Shown: one piece after another, positions 1-12,680 of the stretch
Layout of the letters: each line of letters begins with the position of its first letter
Numbering within the stretch: position 1 is the first letter of the stretch
DNA from: Aphrophora alni
Taxonomy: Eukaryota > Arthropoda > Insecta > Hemiptera > Aphrophoridae
Length of the DNA: 64,000 nucleotides
Direction of reading: 5' to 3'
Assembly (NCBI GenBank): GCA_963513935.1
Contig: OY740765.1
Coordinates: 117,991,362 to 118,055,361 of the forward strand
Notes under the pieces: generated by a model
What the model was told of the DNA's origin: nothing
Database searches by the model: none
The model's input: the letters and a program-made list of their open reading frames with translations, nothing else
Program-made: the position numbers and the translations under genes

Positions 1-1358
<1,358 letters not shown>

Positions 1359-1761
1359 TTTTTAAACACAAACAAATGACCAACTTCTACTTACTTATTT
1401 ATTATGTTAAAACTTTCTTACTTCCATTGACAAAAAAACTATTCTCCTTAACTTGTCTTTATTAACTCCAATATCATCATGGTACTTTTAGAATCCTTAT
1501 TTCTTGGTTTTTACAAACTCCTTAAAACTCAGCTTAAAAAAGTTTTTTTTTACATCTTGTCTCTGTAATTATTTTAACCTATAGGTCTAAAACTACCTCT
1601 CATGCAAAAGCGATATTGATTCAAGGAACTCCGCTATTAAAATCCAAGTAAATTAATTAATATACTAACATGTCCAAGATGCTATTTTAATAAACCTCTG
1701 TAGATGAGACTGTGACAAGAGAAATAAATAAAATGTGTATACTAAGAAAATTATAACTCAC

Positions 1762-1869
1762 ATCAATTTCTTCAGCGTCTGTACAATTGTTATTGTCTTC
1801 AAGCAATGCTCTTTTGTTTCGTACAACATTTTTGAATACATTGGATGGTAACACGTTTTCACGACAAGT
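1762..1869 (-). CDS. Internal coding exon of a host gene (third exon in the model)
   Basis: This is a 108-base minus-strand segment open in phase 0 throughout, 36 codons. It is bounded by a TTGTTTTAG acceptor on its high-coordinate side and a GTGAGT donor on its low-coordinate side. The peptide is hydrophilic, starting TCRENVLPSNVFKNVVRNK and ending in an acidic stretch (DAEEID). The exon at 4428-4620 ends in phase 0, so the two join without a frame change across a 2.56-kb intron. I do not recognise the protein. No downstream exon was found with confidence, so the gene probably runs off the left edge. The phase match and splice signals are seen; that this is a real gene is inferred. Confidence 0.55.
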
Positions 1870-2277
1870 CTAAAACAATAAGTGAAAACAAATTATACAG
1901 GTGTTCACAATATGTAATCCTACAACTGGAAGGTAACTCTATTAACGGCCAGACATTTTCAGAGCAGCTTCTAACATTATGTCTAAAATCTAACTAATTT
2001 ACCATAATGTAAACCAAATTAATTATTTGTTTTATTCAAGAAAAATGTAAATCAAAACCAGACCACTAAAAAAAAAAAGAAACATTTTGAAAAGCAATCA
2101 AAACTTATTGAATGGAAAGCAATATTTTTACCTTTTGATATATCTACAAAAAAAGAGAAGAAATAATTTTATATGCTCTTATCTTAAATGTAGAATTTGG
2201 CAGCTACATTTTCTATTTATTAATATAAAAAATAAATGTCAAAATTTTTTGCAAATAAGAAAACAGAATATATTCTT

Positions 2278-3103
2278 CAGCGGAATCTTCATAACTCGAA
2301 CCTCGATAGCTCGAATTCCTTGATATCTGGAATGTTTGCCATTCCCTTTCAACTTCTTTTAACCCCCAATGTTAGTTTTCCCTCTATAAGTTGAATATTT
2401 TAAAGAAAGAACCTTAATAAGAAACATTTTGTTGGTTTCTTGGGCATGTCAGTAATCCTCTATAACTCTAAATTAAGTGCTCGAAAACCTCTACAAGTAG
2501 AAGTTTTAATTAAATCACCTCTATAACTTGAAGTTTTGAGAGGAGACCTTTGTAAGTTGAAGTTTAGGTTATCCATACTATGTGGGATGACAAAATTTTT
2601 ATGTTTAAACCTAAACTTCCCCCTCTCCCACATCCTTGCGTTTCCCTACAATTGAGTACAGTACAGCTCTATTGTTCACCCCGTGTATATGTCTGTTTTT
2701 TTTTTAGTGATTGTGAAATGATTTGTGCTGCAAGTAAATTAATTCTCATTTATTGCTATTACTGTATTTACATAAAATAATGTTAACTGTGTACACAGAT
2801 ACTGTAAATATGTATGTATAGATACTGTTTTTATATATAAATAGACAGATTTTTTATTTAAATAATAATAAAAACTTTTTATTAAAACAAAATACTTGTA
2901 CTGGTGTTTTCTTTCAATTATTACAGGAATAAAACTGTAATCAAAACACACTATCAAAATCAATATAAGTCAGTCAACTTGGGTCCTCTATATCTCAAAA
3001 TAGGTGATTCTTGCCCTCGGTAATTTGAACCCTACTATCTTGAATTTTCTGATAACTCAGTGTTAATAATTTTCTTGAGATTTGATTTATCAAGGTTCCA
3101 CTG
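2278..3103. mobile_element. Tigger/pogo-like non-autonomous DNA transposon
   Basis: The left end CAGCGGAATCTTCATAACTC and the reverse complement of the right end, CAGTGGAACCTTGATAAATC, form imperfect terminal inverted repeats. The interior repeats variants of 'aacctc-ataa-tcgaa', typical of Tigger-like ends. TA follows the right end; the base pair before the left end is TT, so the target duplication is decayed. No transposase frame is present. Length is 826 bp. A 2580-2780 open frame inside it has no recognisable content. Confidence 0.6.
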
Positions 3104-3261
3104 TACAGACCATTTTATTTGGAATATCCAAAATATGTAAAAAACAAACAGCGCAAAAACACTGCACACTCACTAACCCATTCTCAAAACCAAATACGTA
3201 ATAAAAGAACCAAAAATAATAAAAAATGTCAGTTTGATAGTTGTCAATCAAATAGTAAAAA

Positions 3262-3760
3262 TAAACCATTGACACTCTCTTTGAAAAATATATATATATT
3301 TAAATAAGAGCCTAAACTTGACTCGTTTGTGCCTTAAACATGTTCTCATCATAAATTGTATTTAATTTAAATTGAGCTATATTAATAGCTCAAGCTATTA
3401 CCATATTAATAGCTCAAGCTTGATGGTGGTCCAGGTTTATTACTATTTTATGGTGATTATTCGTGTACTGTAATATTTTTTTACATTTCGATTTTTCACA
3501 TGTGTTTGGGTTATTAATCTTTACATTACTAAAATCACATTTCACTAAAATTGAATGAAATCAGTAGAGATGATATTGAGAAATTACTTATTGTAGGTAC
3601 CATAACTTATTGCAGAGCTATGACAGATTTTTTGGTATCTTACCGATATCTCACGAACTGAGATTTTTTGAAAAATGTCAACCAATATGTTTTTTTGGAT
3701 CCTTAGAGATTACAATTTGATCAAAATCATTAAAGCCAATTTTGAGAGAATCATAATTTT
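3262..3760 (+). repeat. Dispersed repeat B, copy 1
   Basis: This segment matches 39925-40260 over much of its length (shared 'gacactctctttgaa', 'gtgccttaaaca', 'ttgggttattaatctt'). Its right half matches 31240-31530 and 30470-30610 (shared 'ttttgtgtttattcttatggcagtta'-type stretch). No open frame is conserved between copies. It abuts the LINE fragment that follows. The class of element is unknown to me. Confidence 0.6.
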
Positions 3761-3867
3761 GTGTTTATTCTTATGGCAGTTACTCCGAAATTTTGAGTAC
3801 CAAATTTTATTGAGTTGTAGAGACAGACGACAGATAGGCATTATTCGAAAACCACTTTTTTGGAATC

Positions 3868-4240
3868 ATATGATATCAAAGAAAGGCTTAAGAAGGGATT
3901 TGATTGAATGCTGGGCTACTGGTAGAACAGGAAGGCAATTGTTTAAAGTGCAGAAAATTGCAGGAGCCAGCTGATCCCTTATTTTATGAAGGCAGTCTGT
4001 GACAAGTGGCCATTTTTGAAGCCATAGCTAAAACTGGTTATATTGCACTGCCAAATATCTCCCATAACTTTAATTTAAGATACAGTGCAACCTGTGATGT
4101 CTGTCAAATGGAAGAAGAAACACTTTGCATATTCTTCTCTTATGCTCCATTCCACATCTAGTGAGTGAAGCACTTTGGTTGAAGCTTGGAGAATACAGCC
4201 TTAACAAAATATTTAAAAAATAAACAATCATACTCTATGA
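3868..4240 (+). pseudogene. C-terminal fragment of a LINE reverse transcriptase polyprotein
   Basis: One frame reads a W-x(5)-GR-L segment (ECWATGRTGRQL, about 3908-3943), as seen after the RNase H domain of Jockey/R1-type LINEs. Farther on, around 4068-4145, another frame reads CDVCQMEEETL, matching the CxxC-x-E-ET...H/C zinc-knuckle tail of these proteins, with the tgt-gat-gtc-tgt cysteines at 4092-4103. Stops and at least one frame change separate the two parts. It is a short dead relic; the exact clade cannot be decided from this much. Confidence 0.55.
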
Positions 4241-4427
4241 CAACAGCAGAGTAAAAATCTCTGCAGACAACGGGCCGTCGGAGTGATCTAGCTCCTGTAT
4301 GTGACGTCAAAACAGACAAATCTGTATATTGGTTTTTTGTTACACATAACTACTACGTATATGTGAAAAAGTAAACATATCTATGAACAATAATATAACA
4401 TTATAGAAAAACTACTTAATAAGTCAC

Positions 4428-4620
4428 CTCTTTTAGAAGATTACCACTCCTTCTCCTCCACTTATTAACTCGACCACAGCGACTTAGCCTAGAACCATTG
4501 CCATGAGTTGATACTCGAGGTGAAGAATGATCTATAGCAGTAACTTTCTGTACTCCATTTGATTTACCCACTCGAAGACTACATCTTTTCTCTCTGGATT
4601 CACTTCTCAGCCTCATAATG
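4428..4620 (-). CDS. Internal coding exon of a host gene (second exon in the model)
   Basis: On the minus strand a TTATTTTTGTAG acceptor (complement of 4621 onward) precedes a 193-base open segment that ends at a GTGACTT donor (4427-4421). It begins with one base completing a split codon, then 64 codons, and ends in phase 0, which fits the exon at 1762-1869. The encoded stretch is strongly basic and rich in R, K and S (for example MRLRSESREKRCSLRVGKSN), compatible with a nuclear or nucleic-acid-binding protein, but I recognise no domain. An in-frame ATG lies five bases into the exon and could itself be the start. Around it the sequence is plain AT-rich intron, so its base composition and codon pattern stand out. 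Confidence 0.55.
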
Positions 4621-4907
4621 CTACAAAAATAAAATAATAACATTTTATTTCTTCTAAGCTTCAAAACACAAAAAAAAAAAAACATAGAAAACAATCTGAC
4701 AGTAAGTTTGGGCAAGACAAAGTACATGTATTTTAACATAAAACATAGGTCTAATGAGACACCAAGTGTCGTGCTAGATGAAAATCTACTTGTAGAAGTA
4801 AAATCGGCAAAGATTTTGAGTCTTCTTACTGATAATAAGTTGATCTGGAATTATTACTGGTAAAATAAGTCCAACCATATTTGCACTAAAAAATTTAAAA
4901 TTGTAAT

Positions 4908-5236
4908 GGGGTCTGTTCAAGAGGAAGACCGCCACAACAATTTTTTATTGAAATGACAGAACCTGACCTGACAGAACAGCTGAAATGTTGTTGGTGTGTA
5001 TTAAAGACAGTATTTTAACAAGAACAGAAAGAATGTGGAACCAGTTGCGATTTGTTAAATTCCTACTTATGTGAATTCATAGGGGGCCGTAAGAACAAGT
5101 ATGAAGTTTGATTTCATCTGGAAGGACAGAACAATAAAGTGTGTATTAATATATTATGTATAAAGTTGGATAGGTTAGGTTAGGAAATCTTCTGGATGCC
5201 ACTGTTTGAGTGGCGGTCCTCTTCTTTAACAGGTCC
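4908..5236. mobile_element. MITE with ~27-bp terminal inverted repeats, copy 1
   Basis: The left end GGGTCTGTTCAAGAGGAAGA pairs with the reverse complement of the right end, GGACCTGTTAAAGAAGAGGA, each followed by CCGCCAC. The 329-bp interior carries no gene. A second copy of the left two thirds lies at 11838-12060, sharing the 'gaacctgacctgacagaacagctgaaa' block. A short GGTTAGGTTAGG run at 5170-5182 sits inside and is not telomeric. Confidence 0.65.
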
Positions 5237-6706
5237 TTGTATTGTAACACTTCAATTCTTTCAACAGCTCATTATGGGCTGGAATATCCTAATCTGAACA
5301 ATGGAATTTTTCTTTGGGGAAACTCATCAGTTCAGAGTATGAAACGAATGTTTGTCTTGTAATTATTCTATTTAAAAATTTAAGTCCTGAATAAGGACCT
5401 TCACAATTATGACAACAGAGAATCTTGTAACTATCATGTGAGATAGCACAGATTAAATTTGTACACTAAACTTTACAAGCAGGTGCAGAATTGGCTAATA
5501 AGCTTCCTAAATAGTATGAAATTATACCACTTTTACAACTTAGCAATACTAAGTATTGTATTTTTCTATAATTATAATTACATTCTCTTTATTGTTGCTT
5601 GTTTAGAAAACAATGGGGAGTAAGACTCAAAAAAAAAAAAAAAAAAAAAAAAATCATGGGCTTCGAATATTCAAGAGTGGAGGATTTTAAAATCTTTATC
5701 TACCTTACTAACTACCTACTACTATCAAGTTCAATAGCAACTCCATATTACAGACAGAAACTAGTGCCAATTTGTATTGTGAACTCTAAGCACGGAATGA
5801 AGATGGAGAATTTTTTTTTTATTTAATTACGAATATTGGAAAACAGAAATGGTCGAAAAGTTATCAAAATTCTACCAGACGGAGGAGATGCATGTCTATC
5901 AGAGAACCACATTATATTAAAACATCGATGTTTACCAAATATGGTTTGAGAATGTGTTTATGGTACAAGGTAAGCAATATTTGTCCCTTATTGAAATATA
6001 TAACTATGTTTTCATAGCCATCGTTAATAGTTCCCATTCATTTTTTTCATTGATCACTACCTAACTGTAATTATTGGTGAGGATTTGTTTTTGTTGGTTT
6101 TTATTTGGTTTTATGGATGAGAGAAGATGAAGTTTGTCTAATGATTTTTATAGCATATTTATTATTATTATTAATGTCAATAACAATATTTCCACCTTAT
6201 TCTTTCACACTCCTTCATAAAATTAATAATTACCAGTACCGTAAAATGTATATTATGTATCACTATTTAAATATTTCTCTCTCAAAAGCTGAATTTATTT
6301 AGATGCATACCTAACCTTTGTCATGTCACATACAAAAACATCATAATTAATTCCAAGTATTAACAATTTTAAAAATTGAACACAAATGCTTCAAAATGGG
6401 TTATAAAAAATAAAAAAAATTTGTATGTGTAAAATATAGTTAGACGTAATTCAATTATTCTACAATGTTGGCTACAGTGTCAAAAACTGGTTTCATAAAG
6501 TGAAAGAAGAATGAAATAGTTATTAAAAATATAATATCCATAGCGTGTTAATCAATTTTAGATATTCAAATGTATAGGTTGCTTGAAGTCAACAAAGTCT
6601 ACAATCAAAGAAGCTCCAAGCACAGAGCAGTGGTCTAGTGTAGATAGGATATGTGTAAACTAAACAAATGTGAAGTTCAAAAGCACGGAATGCGTAGTGA
6701 ATGTCT
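5237..6706. other. Stretch without a recognised gene
   Basis: AT-rich, with a poly-A run at 5630-5653. Around 5836-5915 one frame reads NGRKVIKILPDGGDACL, which faintly resembles the start of an OTU-protease-like segment, but the match is too short and broken to annotate. Nothing else is visible. Confidence 0.4.
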
Positions 6707-6794
6707 GCTTGCACACATACCGGATTTTTACCGGTCAAACAATCAGTTGGTGACACGAGATTATTGAATAATTAATCCTAAACGAGTTGTTGCT

Positions 6795-7012
6795 ATGTGG
6801 TTATTGTATCGCCGTAGGATTCACCCTATCAATCAAATCAGAGAAACCCGGGAACATTCTACACTCTTAATGAAGAACTAAGGCTTGATGGCAGTAAGTT
6901 TTTCAACTTCTTCAGAATGTCTATTGCATCCTTTGACGAACTCCATGAGAAGTTGAAAAAATAAATCCAACATCAAAATACAAAAATGAGAAACTCTATT
7001 CCTTCACATTTT
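6795..7012 (+). pseudogene. Harbinger transposase N-terminal stub
   Basis: After an ATG at 6795 the frame reads RRRIHPINQIRETR. It then shifts at about 6850 to GTFYTLNEELRLDGSKFFNF and continues FRMSIASFDELHEKL up to a stop at 6963. A further shift gives IQHQNTKMRNSIP. This order (HP-x-N..R...G-F..L..EL..D..KF...FRMS...F..L, then T-x-MR) is the conserved N-terminal region of PIF/Harbinger (HARBI1-like) transposases in insects. The DDE nuclease core that should follow is absent. There are at least two frameshifts and one stop. The sequence match is directly visible; the family assignment rests on recall of the conserved pattern. Confidence 0.7.
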
Positions 7013-7122
7013 ATTGTACATTTTACCTTAAAAACGAATACATGAAATGTGCTAAAAACTGAATGTAAGCCAACAATTTAAATATTCTTTGTCTTGTTAA
7101 TAAAACTTTAACTAACTTGAAA

Positions 7123-7973
7123 TCAAGAAAAGTCATAGTTGGTATCTGAATACACAGATTCAGCTGGGGAGGGGCTCACCGATGGATAGGTCTGTGGAGA
7201 TGTGGCTGTCGAAGTGTGACCAAAATCTTCATAATATTGTGCAGTGGTTTGTTCTTGTTGATGTTCAAGTGGGCGTCCTTTCGAAGACCATGCCTGCTGG
7301 TGGTTTGAATCGCTGTTATTGGAATTTTTTGGATTTTTGGATTGGTGGGTTGGGGGATTTGGGGACTGGTGGGTTTGGAGCTGTTGTGGTTGGAAGCTGT
7401 TAAATGTGCTGAATTGATTGGAATAAGACATTTGTGATGTGGGAAATTGTTGATACTGGGGTAAGGGATAGTTGTTTGGATAATAGGAAGGTGTTTGCGG
7501 TGGAAGTAGTTGAGGTCGACGTTGAGCAGTGTTTTGGCGTTTGTTGTTTATTTTATAAATTACTTCCAAAACATCCATATGGAATTCAAGTATTTCATTG
7601 CCGTCGAACTTGTGTAAATGAGGCAAAAGTCCTTGAAAAAAAGACTAGGTGGGGTTCTTGTTATGCTTTCATCATTAGTAGCTTAACCTCATCAGGCCGG
7701 CGACACCTCTTGTATTCTCGCGGTTTGGGGTTCTCATAGAGAGTCTACTTGGGGTGTAGTAGGGCTTCGTTTTCATTGTTGTATGTTCTATCTTCCAAAC
7801 TTTCTACAACTTCCTTCGACTGAAATAATTTATATAAAAATTTCATTTGTTCAACGTAGACGTATTTCTTAATTTTAGCGGCACCAGCTGCTCCACTTTT
7901 CTTACATTCTTTTATCCCACAAAACAGGTCTTATTCCTCCACTAACGAAATAAGGACAAATCAGGTCATCCAT
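7123..7973 (-). pseudogene. MADF/BESS-like DNA-binding protein of a Harbinger element
   Basis: The likely start is at 7973 (MDDLICPYF), followed by RPVLWDKRM and a stop/frameshift. The next frame gives KKSGAAGAAKIKKYVYVEQM and FLYKLFQSKEVVESLED, the pattern of a MADF domain C-terminal half. From 7650 down, a third frame reads FFQGLLPHLHKFDGNEILEF, a BESS-like dimerisation segment, and runs into a long Q-, P-, S- and N-rich tail ending at 7123. The last 167 codons are uninterrupted. MADF-type proteins are the usual second product of insect PIF/Harbinger elements and are thought to help transposase bind DNA. This copy is broken in its first half by a stop and about two frameshifts. Confidence 0.7.
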
Positions 7974-8098
7974 TTCAAACGTTACAATATACGTTATAAT
8001 TAGCACGCACCACCAAAATCTAGTTCTATATCAACAGAGCAGTTGGCTGGAATGGAAATGGCGCAGCGAGAACTACAGAGGTCGGTCGGTAAACAATC

Positions 8099-8099
<1 letters not shown>

Positions 8100-8136
<37 letters not shown>
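8100..8136. repeat. (TG)n microsatellite, first tract
   Basis: A pure TG run preceded by 'gtaaacaatcgg' and followed by 'gcaag'. The same flanks (gtaaaaaatcgg / tgcaa) surround the tract at 8335-8399, so the two are related by duplication. Confidence 0.95.
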
Positions 8137-8137
<1 letters not shown>

Positions 8138-8333
8138 AAGCGTGTATTTAGTCACATACGCTACTATGTCGCCGGTACTTCCCCAGCACCGGCCCTTGCA
8201 GTGGCAGTAGCCGGCTGCTCACCGTCATTTTACCGGCACCGATCAGCCGTCGGCGTGTGTGCCAGGTTCCGTTTCTTCCGGTGGTTCACTATTGGAATTT
8301 GGACGGTCGGTAAAAAATCGGCCGTCCAAAATC

Positions 8334-8334
<1 letters not shown>

Positions 8335-8399
<65 letters not shown>
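8335..8399. repeat. (GT)n microsatellite, second tract
   Basis: A run of about 65 bases. It is preceded by a GC-richer segment (8160-8330) with repeated 'ccggtac', 'ccggcac' and 'cggtcggtaaa' words that echo the Harbinger terminus. Confidence 0.95.
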
Positions 8400-8400
<1 letters not shown>

Positions 8401-9095
8401 AAATAGCCTATGTTGGTCTAGATGTAATGTAGCATGTCGAAACTGAAAACATCATGATTTCCTTGCTTCCAATTGAATTCCTGAAACGACAAAATAATGT
8501 CTCAAATTCAAATCAAAAGTTAGTTTGATCACTAATTATGCCACTGTTCAGTGAAGAGGCAAAATGTTAATGTGTTCAGGCAGATGTTTAGAATTACCTG
8601 CTAAATTAAGAATCTTCTAAATTTTAGTAAGAAATCGGTACAGCTACGTTGCAAGGACTATATTGCCTAGCGCAGCGAGTGGCACAATCATAATAAGAAG
8701 TACAGTAATATTAATAATACTACAGCTACTGTACAATTGAATAAAACACCGGAAACGTAAACAATCTTATTCTATTTGTACGTTATTGTATCTAATTGAT
8801 GCATACAGTAGCGGCTCATCAAAAAGAGCACACGAGCCCTCTATATATATAAAAAAAATTATTATTTTACGATACAAAAAATACATCTTTATTGACGCAG
8901 AACTAAATGGCTTATCTTCAGTACGTTTAAAGAGTGGACAATGAAAAATAGCGTAGAGCGTGCAAAGTGAAGTTAATTGTATCGACACACCAGTGATTAG
9001 GAGCGGACTGAATGTGCCGCTCTCGATACTGGACACACCGGATATTCGATAAAAGGACGAGTGCATTTGCTCGCAATGGGCGGGGGGGGCATGTC

Positions 9096-10000
9096 TATAG
9101 TACTAGCAAAACGGGAGTGCCGATGGAGGCCAGGTAGCCACGTAGACCGCACGCACACAAGCGCAGGGGATTAGGATCGAGCGCATGTCCGCTCCGTTAA
9201 GTCCCCTACTATACTTGACCAATCAAAATATAATTTTGTTTATTTGTAATTTTCTTTTGATTTGTTTAGTATTTTTTGAACTCTATAGATTATAACAAGA
9301 AAAATGATACCAAACAACGTATATTTACTATAAATTGTACCTTGTTTGGTATCATATTTCACATTCCACGTAAACCAATAATATACCAATCCACAAGCTT
9401 TTCAGGTTTAAAAAACCAAAACTTGTAATGTAATTGCATTATAATTTATTATTCAAATATACTCAAATATTATTTAAATTATATATACACTCAAATTATA
9501 TTTACAAGTATAATTATTTACAAATAATATTCACATAATTTATAATAATACATTACTAAAACCAGACTACATAAAAGAAATGTTTCAGACTACAGAGGAG
9601 GTTATAAGGACGTGTTACGCTATTTTGAAAGACAAAATGAATAGTATAAATTAAAATTAGTAAACAAAAATTAAGGTTAAAGTATATCAACAATCTCCGA
9701 TATTAGCCAGTACTGTGTTAACTATCATTGTATTGTGATCAAGGTCTACTAGAGTAAATATTCATACTATGTTTGGTATCATTTTTCATGAAATGTTATG
9801 TAGAATCTGTATACATAATTAATTTTTAAATAAATTTAAGTATAACAAAATTAATGTTCGATAGACTGGAGTACACTAGGTGACTCATAGGGTTGGAAGG
9901 AAGGATGGTCCAAATCCCTTGCGCGCAGAATGTGAGGGTGCGTGCGTGCGAGGGGACTTGACCTGGCCTCCATCGGTGCTCCTGCTTTGCTATTACTATA
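9096..10000. mobile_element. MITE with ~100-bp imperfect inverted repeats
   Basis: The left arm begins TATAGTACTAGCAAAACGGG. The reverse complement of the right arm begins TATAGTAATAGCAAAGCAGG. Both continue 'ag[t/c]gc[c/a]ccgatggaggccagg' and stay similar for about 100 bases, including a GCACGCAC-rich part. The 700-bp interior is extremely AT-rich and non-coding. The end sequence resembles hAT-type MITEs, but I could not define a target duplication. Just upstream, 8800-8835 (CAGTAGCGGCTCATCA, then a GAGCCC block) looks like another hAT-like end. Confidence 0.6.
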
Positions 10001-11002
10001 CAAACTGCTTAACGGAGAATACCGATGAGATGCCTACGACAGCACAGCTCAGTTGTTGCACTGGTTTAGCTGATGGGGGATGCTCCTAACCTTTGTGCGT
10101 GTTACTTTTTTTTCTGTATGTTTAATAATCTAATCTAATAATTGAGAGCATGAAGCCTTATGACTAACTATCTAAATATTTAACATTTAAAACAAGTTTT
10201 CTGTTTTGTGTTTATTTTACTATTTTAAAAATAAATTAAAATAATTGTTTCAGTAAAAAATAACAATTAGCATATTGTAACAAATATGATCAATAAAGTA
10301 CTCCTTTATTATTAAGTTGTGAAACAGTTAAAGTACAGAAATTTCTATAATAACATTTCATTTCAAAATTAATAAATTACATAAAGGTATAGGAGCAATG
10401 CCTAAATTATATGAATATTGCAAACATCACACAAGTATGTGACACAGTGTATCTCAAAAACTGCAAATTATTAATTGTGAAACTCTTGTTGTGATGTTTT
10501 GTAACTCTCTAAAACTGGAGGTTAAAATTAATATAAGTGAAAAACTCAAAAACGTAGTTGAGAAATTTATTTTTATTTTTTGATGACGTAAAAACTTTCT
10601 GCGGGACAGTTTTAGAAAATAGTTTCAATTTTCATTTTATTTTCTCGCATATACGTAGTATAGACAAATTTATGTAATGGATCAAAATATCAATGTCATT
10701 TTCTAACAGAGATATAGTTATCTGTTCGCAGTTAGCAAATTGTTTGTTATAAGTAAGCATGTTTGTTTTAAGTAACACATCCTCTCTGTAATTGTTTATA
10801 AATTTCTGGACAGTTATTATGTGACGAAAAGGCCTGTCATGACACTGGAAATTAGACCAACTAATAATTACTACGTTTCTATTTAAATTGTTTCTCAAAA
10901 CGTTATAAAAGCAGCAATAAATTAGAAATTAACTGAAATCGGGTCCTTGGTTATTGCACTTTCTTTATGTAAAATCAAAAAATAGTTATCTTTTTTATTA
11001 TT
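10001..11002. other. Stretch without a recognised gene
   Basis: AT-rich sequence; an 88-codon minus-strand open frame at 10632-10898 has no recognisable content and ordinary AT-rich composition. I see nothing else. Confidence 0.6.
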
Positions 11003-11560
11003 TACAAGGTGGAACTGGCCATTCATTTTATATTATATACATAAAAAGGAACTATAAATGTCAAATAACATATAGTTGAATTTCACTTCATTATCCGGCT
11101 TATTCACCATTTTGCTATTTTACAAAAAAAAACTTTAGAAATAGATAAAATATTCAGTTCAGCTTTGGTATAAGCATTTTGTATGTTTCGTTTTACAAGT
11201 ATACCAAGCTCAAAGACTTTATATATAATTTTCAAAATGGCGGCTGTTAAATTTTTTAGTTTAAGTTATCGGTTTTGGAGAAATTAGTCGAAGTTAAGTT
11301 TTAAACGGCCGCCATTTTGAAAATTATATAAATTAGGTTTTTTTGTTTGATAGACTTGTAAAACGTAACATCCAAAATTCTTATACCAAAGCTGACCTCA
11401 ATATTTTATCTATTTCTGGAGTTTTTTTTTTTGTAAAATAACAAAATGGTAGATAATGAAACGGAATTCGTCTATATGATATTTGAAATTTTTTGTTCAT
11501 TTCGATGTAGATAATCCGAAAATTAATAGCCAGTTCACCTTTTTCGGAATACCTTGTATA
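11003..11560. mobile_element. Palindromic MITE (hairpin type)
   Basis: The two halves are reverse complements of each other over most of 558 bp. Both ends read TACAAGGT, and the arms meet at about 11260-11290 between paired 'cattttgaaaattatat' and 'ttcaaaatggcgg' blocks. The right arm has about 11 extra bases near the tip. No coding capacity. It belongs with the other hairpin MITEs in this window by architecture and by the recurring 'AAAATGGCGG' and 'tttataccaa' words. Confidence 0.8.
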
Positions 11561-11837
11561 TTTTTTTAATTATATTTGAGAAAAATTTTAAGTTGAGACG
11601 TTTTACCGAGAATGCAGCAAGGAATTCCTTTCGAAAATCAGACTATACAAAATAGTCTACATTACATTTGTTTTTTTCATATGCAAGTTCAGTCAATAAA
11701 AATGTATTTGACAGTTTTTTATTAATATACTGCTTTTAAAGTATGGTTAAAAACCTAACCAAAACTATCCTAACCTAAAATAGTGGCGGCCAGATAACAG
11801 AATCAAACTTTAGATTTCAAATTTGGTATGTGGGCAT

Positions 11838-12060
11838 AGGGTCTGTTCAAGAAGAGACCACCAGTTGTAATAATTTTCTATTGACATAAATACAACAGAC
11901 AGAACCTGACCTGACAGAACAGCTGAAACGTTGTTGACATGTACCTATGGACAGTAACAGAAAGAATGTGGAGCCAGTAGAGATTTTTTAGATTCGTACT
12001 TATGTGAATTCATGTGGTGCCGTAGGAACAAGGATGAAAATCTGTTTGGACACTATCTGG
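11838..12060. mobile_element. MITE, partial copy of the 4908-5236 family
   Basis: It starts GGGTCTGTTCAAGAAG and keeps the interior blocks 'acctgacctgacagaacagctgaaa', 'cagaaagaatgtgga' and 'acttatgtgaattcat' of the first copy. The right inverted repeat is not present, so it is truncated. Confidence 0.6.
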
Positions 12061-12346
12061 GATTACGGACGAAACGTGTTTTAAGTTATTTAATGTAATA
12101 TACTTCCTCATAATTATTAAACAGAATTTATAACACTTTTTATATAAAATCATGTCCTAACTAGGTTTTAAAGCGTTTATAAATAATAAAAAAAAAAAAA
12201 AAGAAGTTATTTTCAGAGCGCAGTCTGGAAAAATTGTAAATTTAGGGTGACAATATGCCTTGTAAACATCATTTTAAGACAATTTGCTGTCAATAAAGAT
12301 TGTATTTAAGTCTTAGTTATAATAAACCATAAACAATAAGTGTTAA

Positions 12347-12680
12347 TATATACAGAGTGTCACAAAAAACCCTAGCGCGCTATACAGGTTTGGATTTCAC
12401 AAATCCAAATAAATGAAAAATTTAGTTTTTTTTTTTAATTTACCTTGTTTAATCGCAATCCGCCATTTTATTTCATTTTACAAAAACTCACTGTAACTCC
12501 AGAAATAAATAGATGATATATTGAGTTCAGATTTTGTATGTTACGATTTACAATTGTACCGAGTGTACCACACACAAGTATTTTATTTTTATAATTTTCG
12601 ATATGGCGGCCGTTTAAATTTTTAACGTCGAATATCCCCAAACAATTTTAGCGCCAAAGTTTTTTATGACACCCAGTATA
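12347..12680. mobile_element. TATA-ended palindromic MITE (first of three in a row)
   Basis: The left end TATATACAGAGTGTCACAAA pairs with the reverse complement of the right end, TATACTGGGTGTCATAAA. The interior carries 'cgccattttatttcattttacaaaa' and 'atatggcggccgttt', again arm-paired. No gene. It shares its last TATA with the next element. Confidence 0.7.

Larger units (their letters stand above)
6707..8141. mobile_element. PIF/Harbinger-type element, deleted internally
   Basis: A transposase N-terminal stub on the plus strand (6795-7012) and a MADF-type gene on the minus strand (7123-7973) face each other, the usual two-gene layout of PIF/Harbinger elements. The left terminus reads GCTTGCACACATACCGG, then TTTTTACCGGTC. 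The reverse complement of the right side reads GCTTGCACACACAC, then, after the GT run, CCGATTGTTTACCGACC. The two are plausible inverted repeats. The transposase catalytic core is missing, so this copy cannot be autonomous. The precise right end is uncertain, because the motif is repeated once more at 8300-8403. Confidence 0.55.

Noticed and set aside
5169..5185. GGTTAGGTTAGG as an interstitial telomere
   Set aside because: Only about two and a half TTAGG units, inside a MITE; chance or part of the MITE.
5836..5930. OTU-type protease fragment
   Set aside because: Fewer than 20 residues resemble the family and the key D-G-x-C-L order is interrupted by an insertion; not enough to annotate.
8798..9066. 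Complete hAT transposon left of 9096
   Set aside because: Only one end-like sequence (CAGTAGCGGCTC) is visible. No partner end or target duplication was found, and the 99-codon minus-strand frame has no transposase motif.
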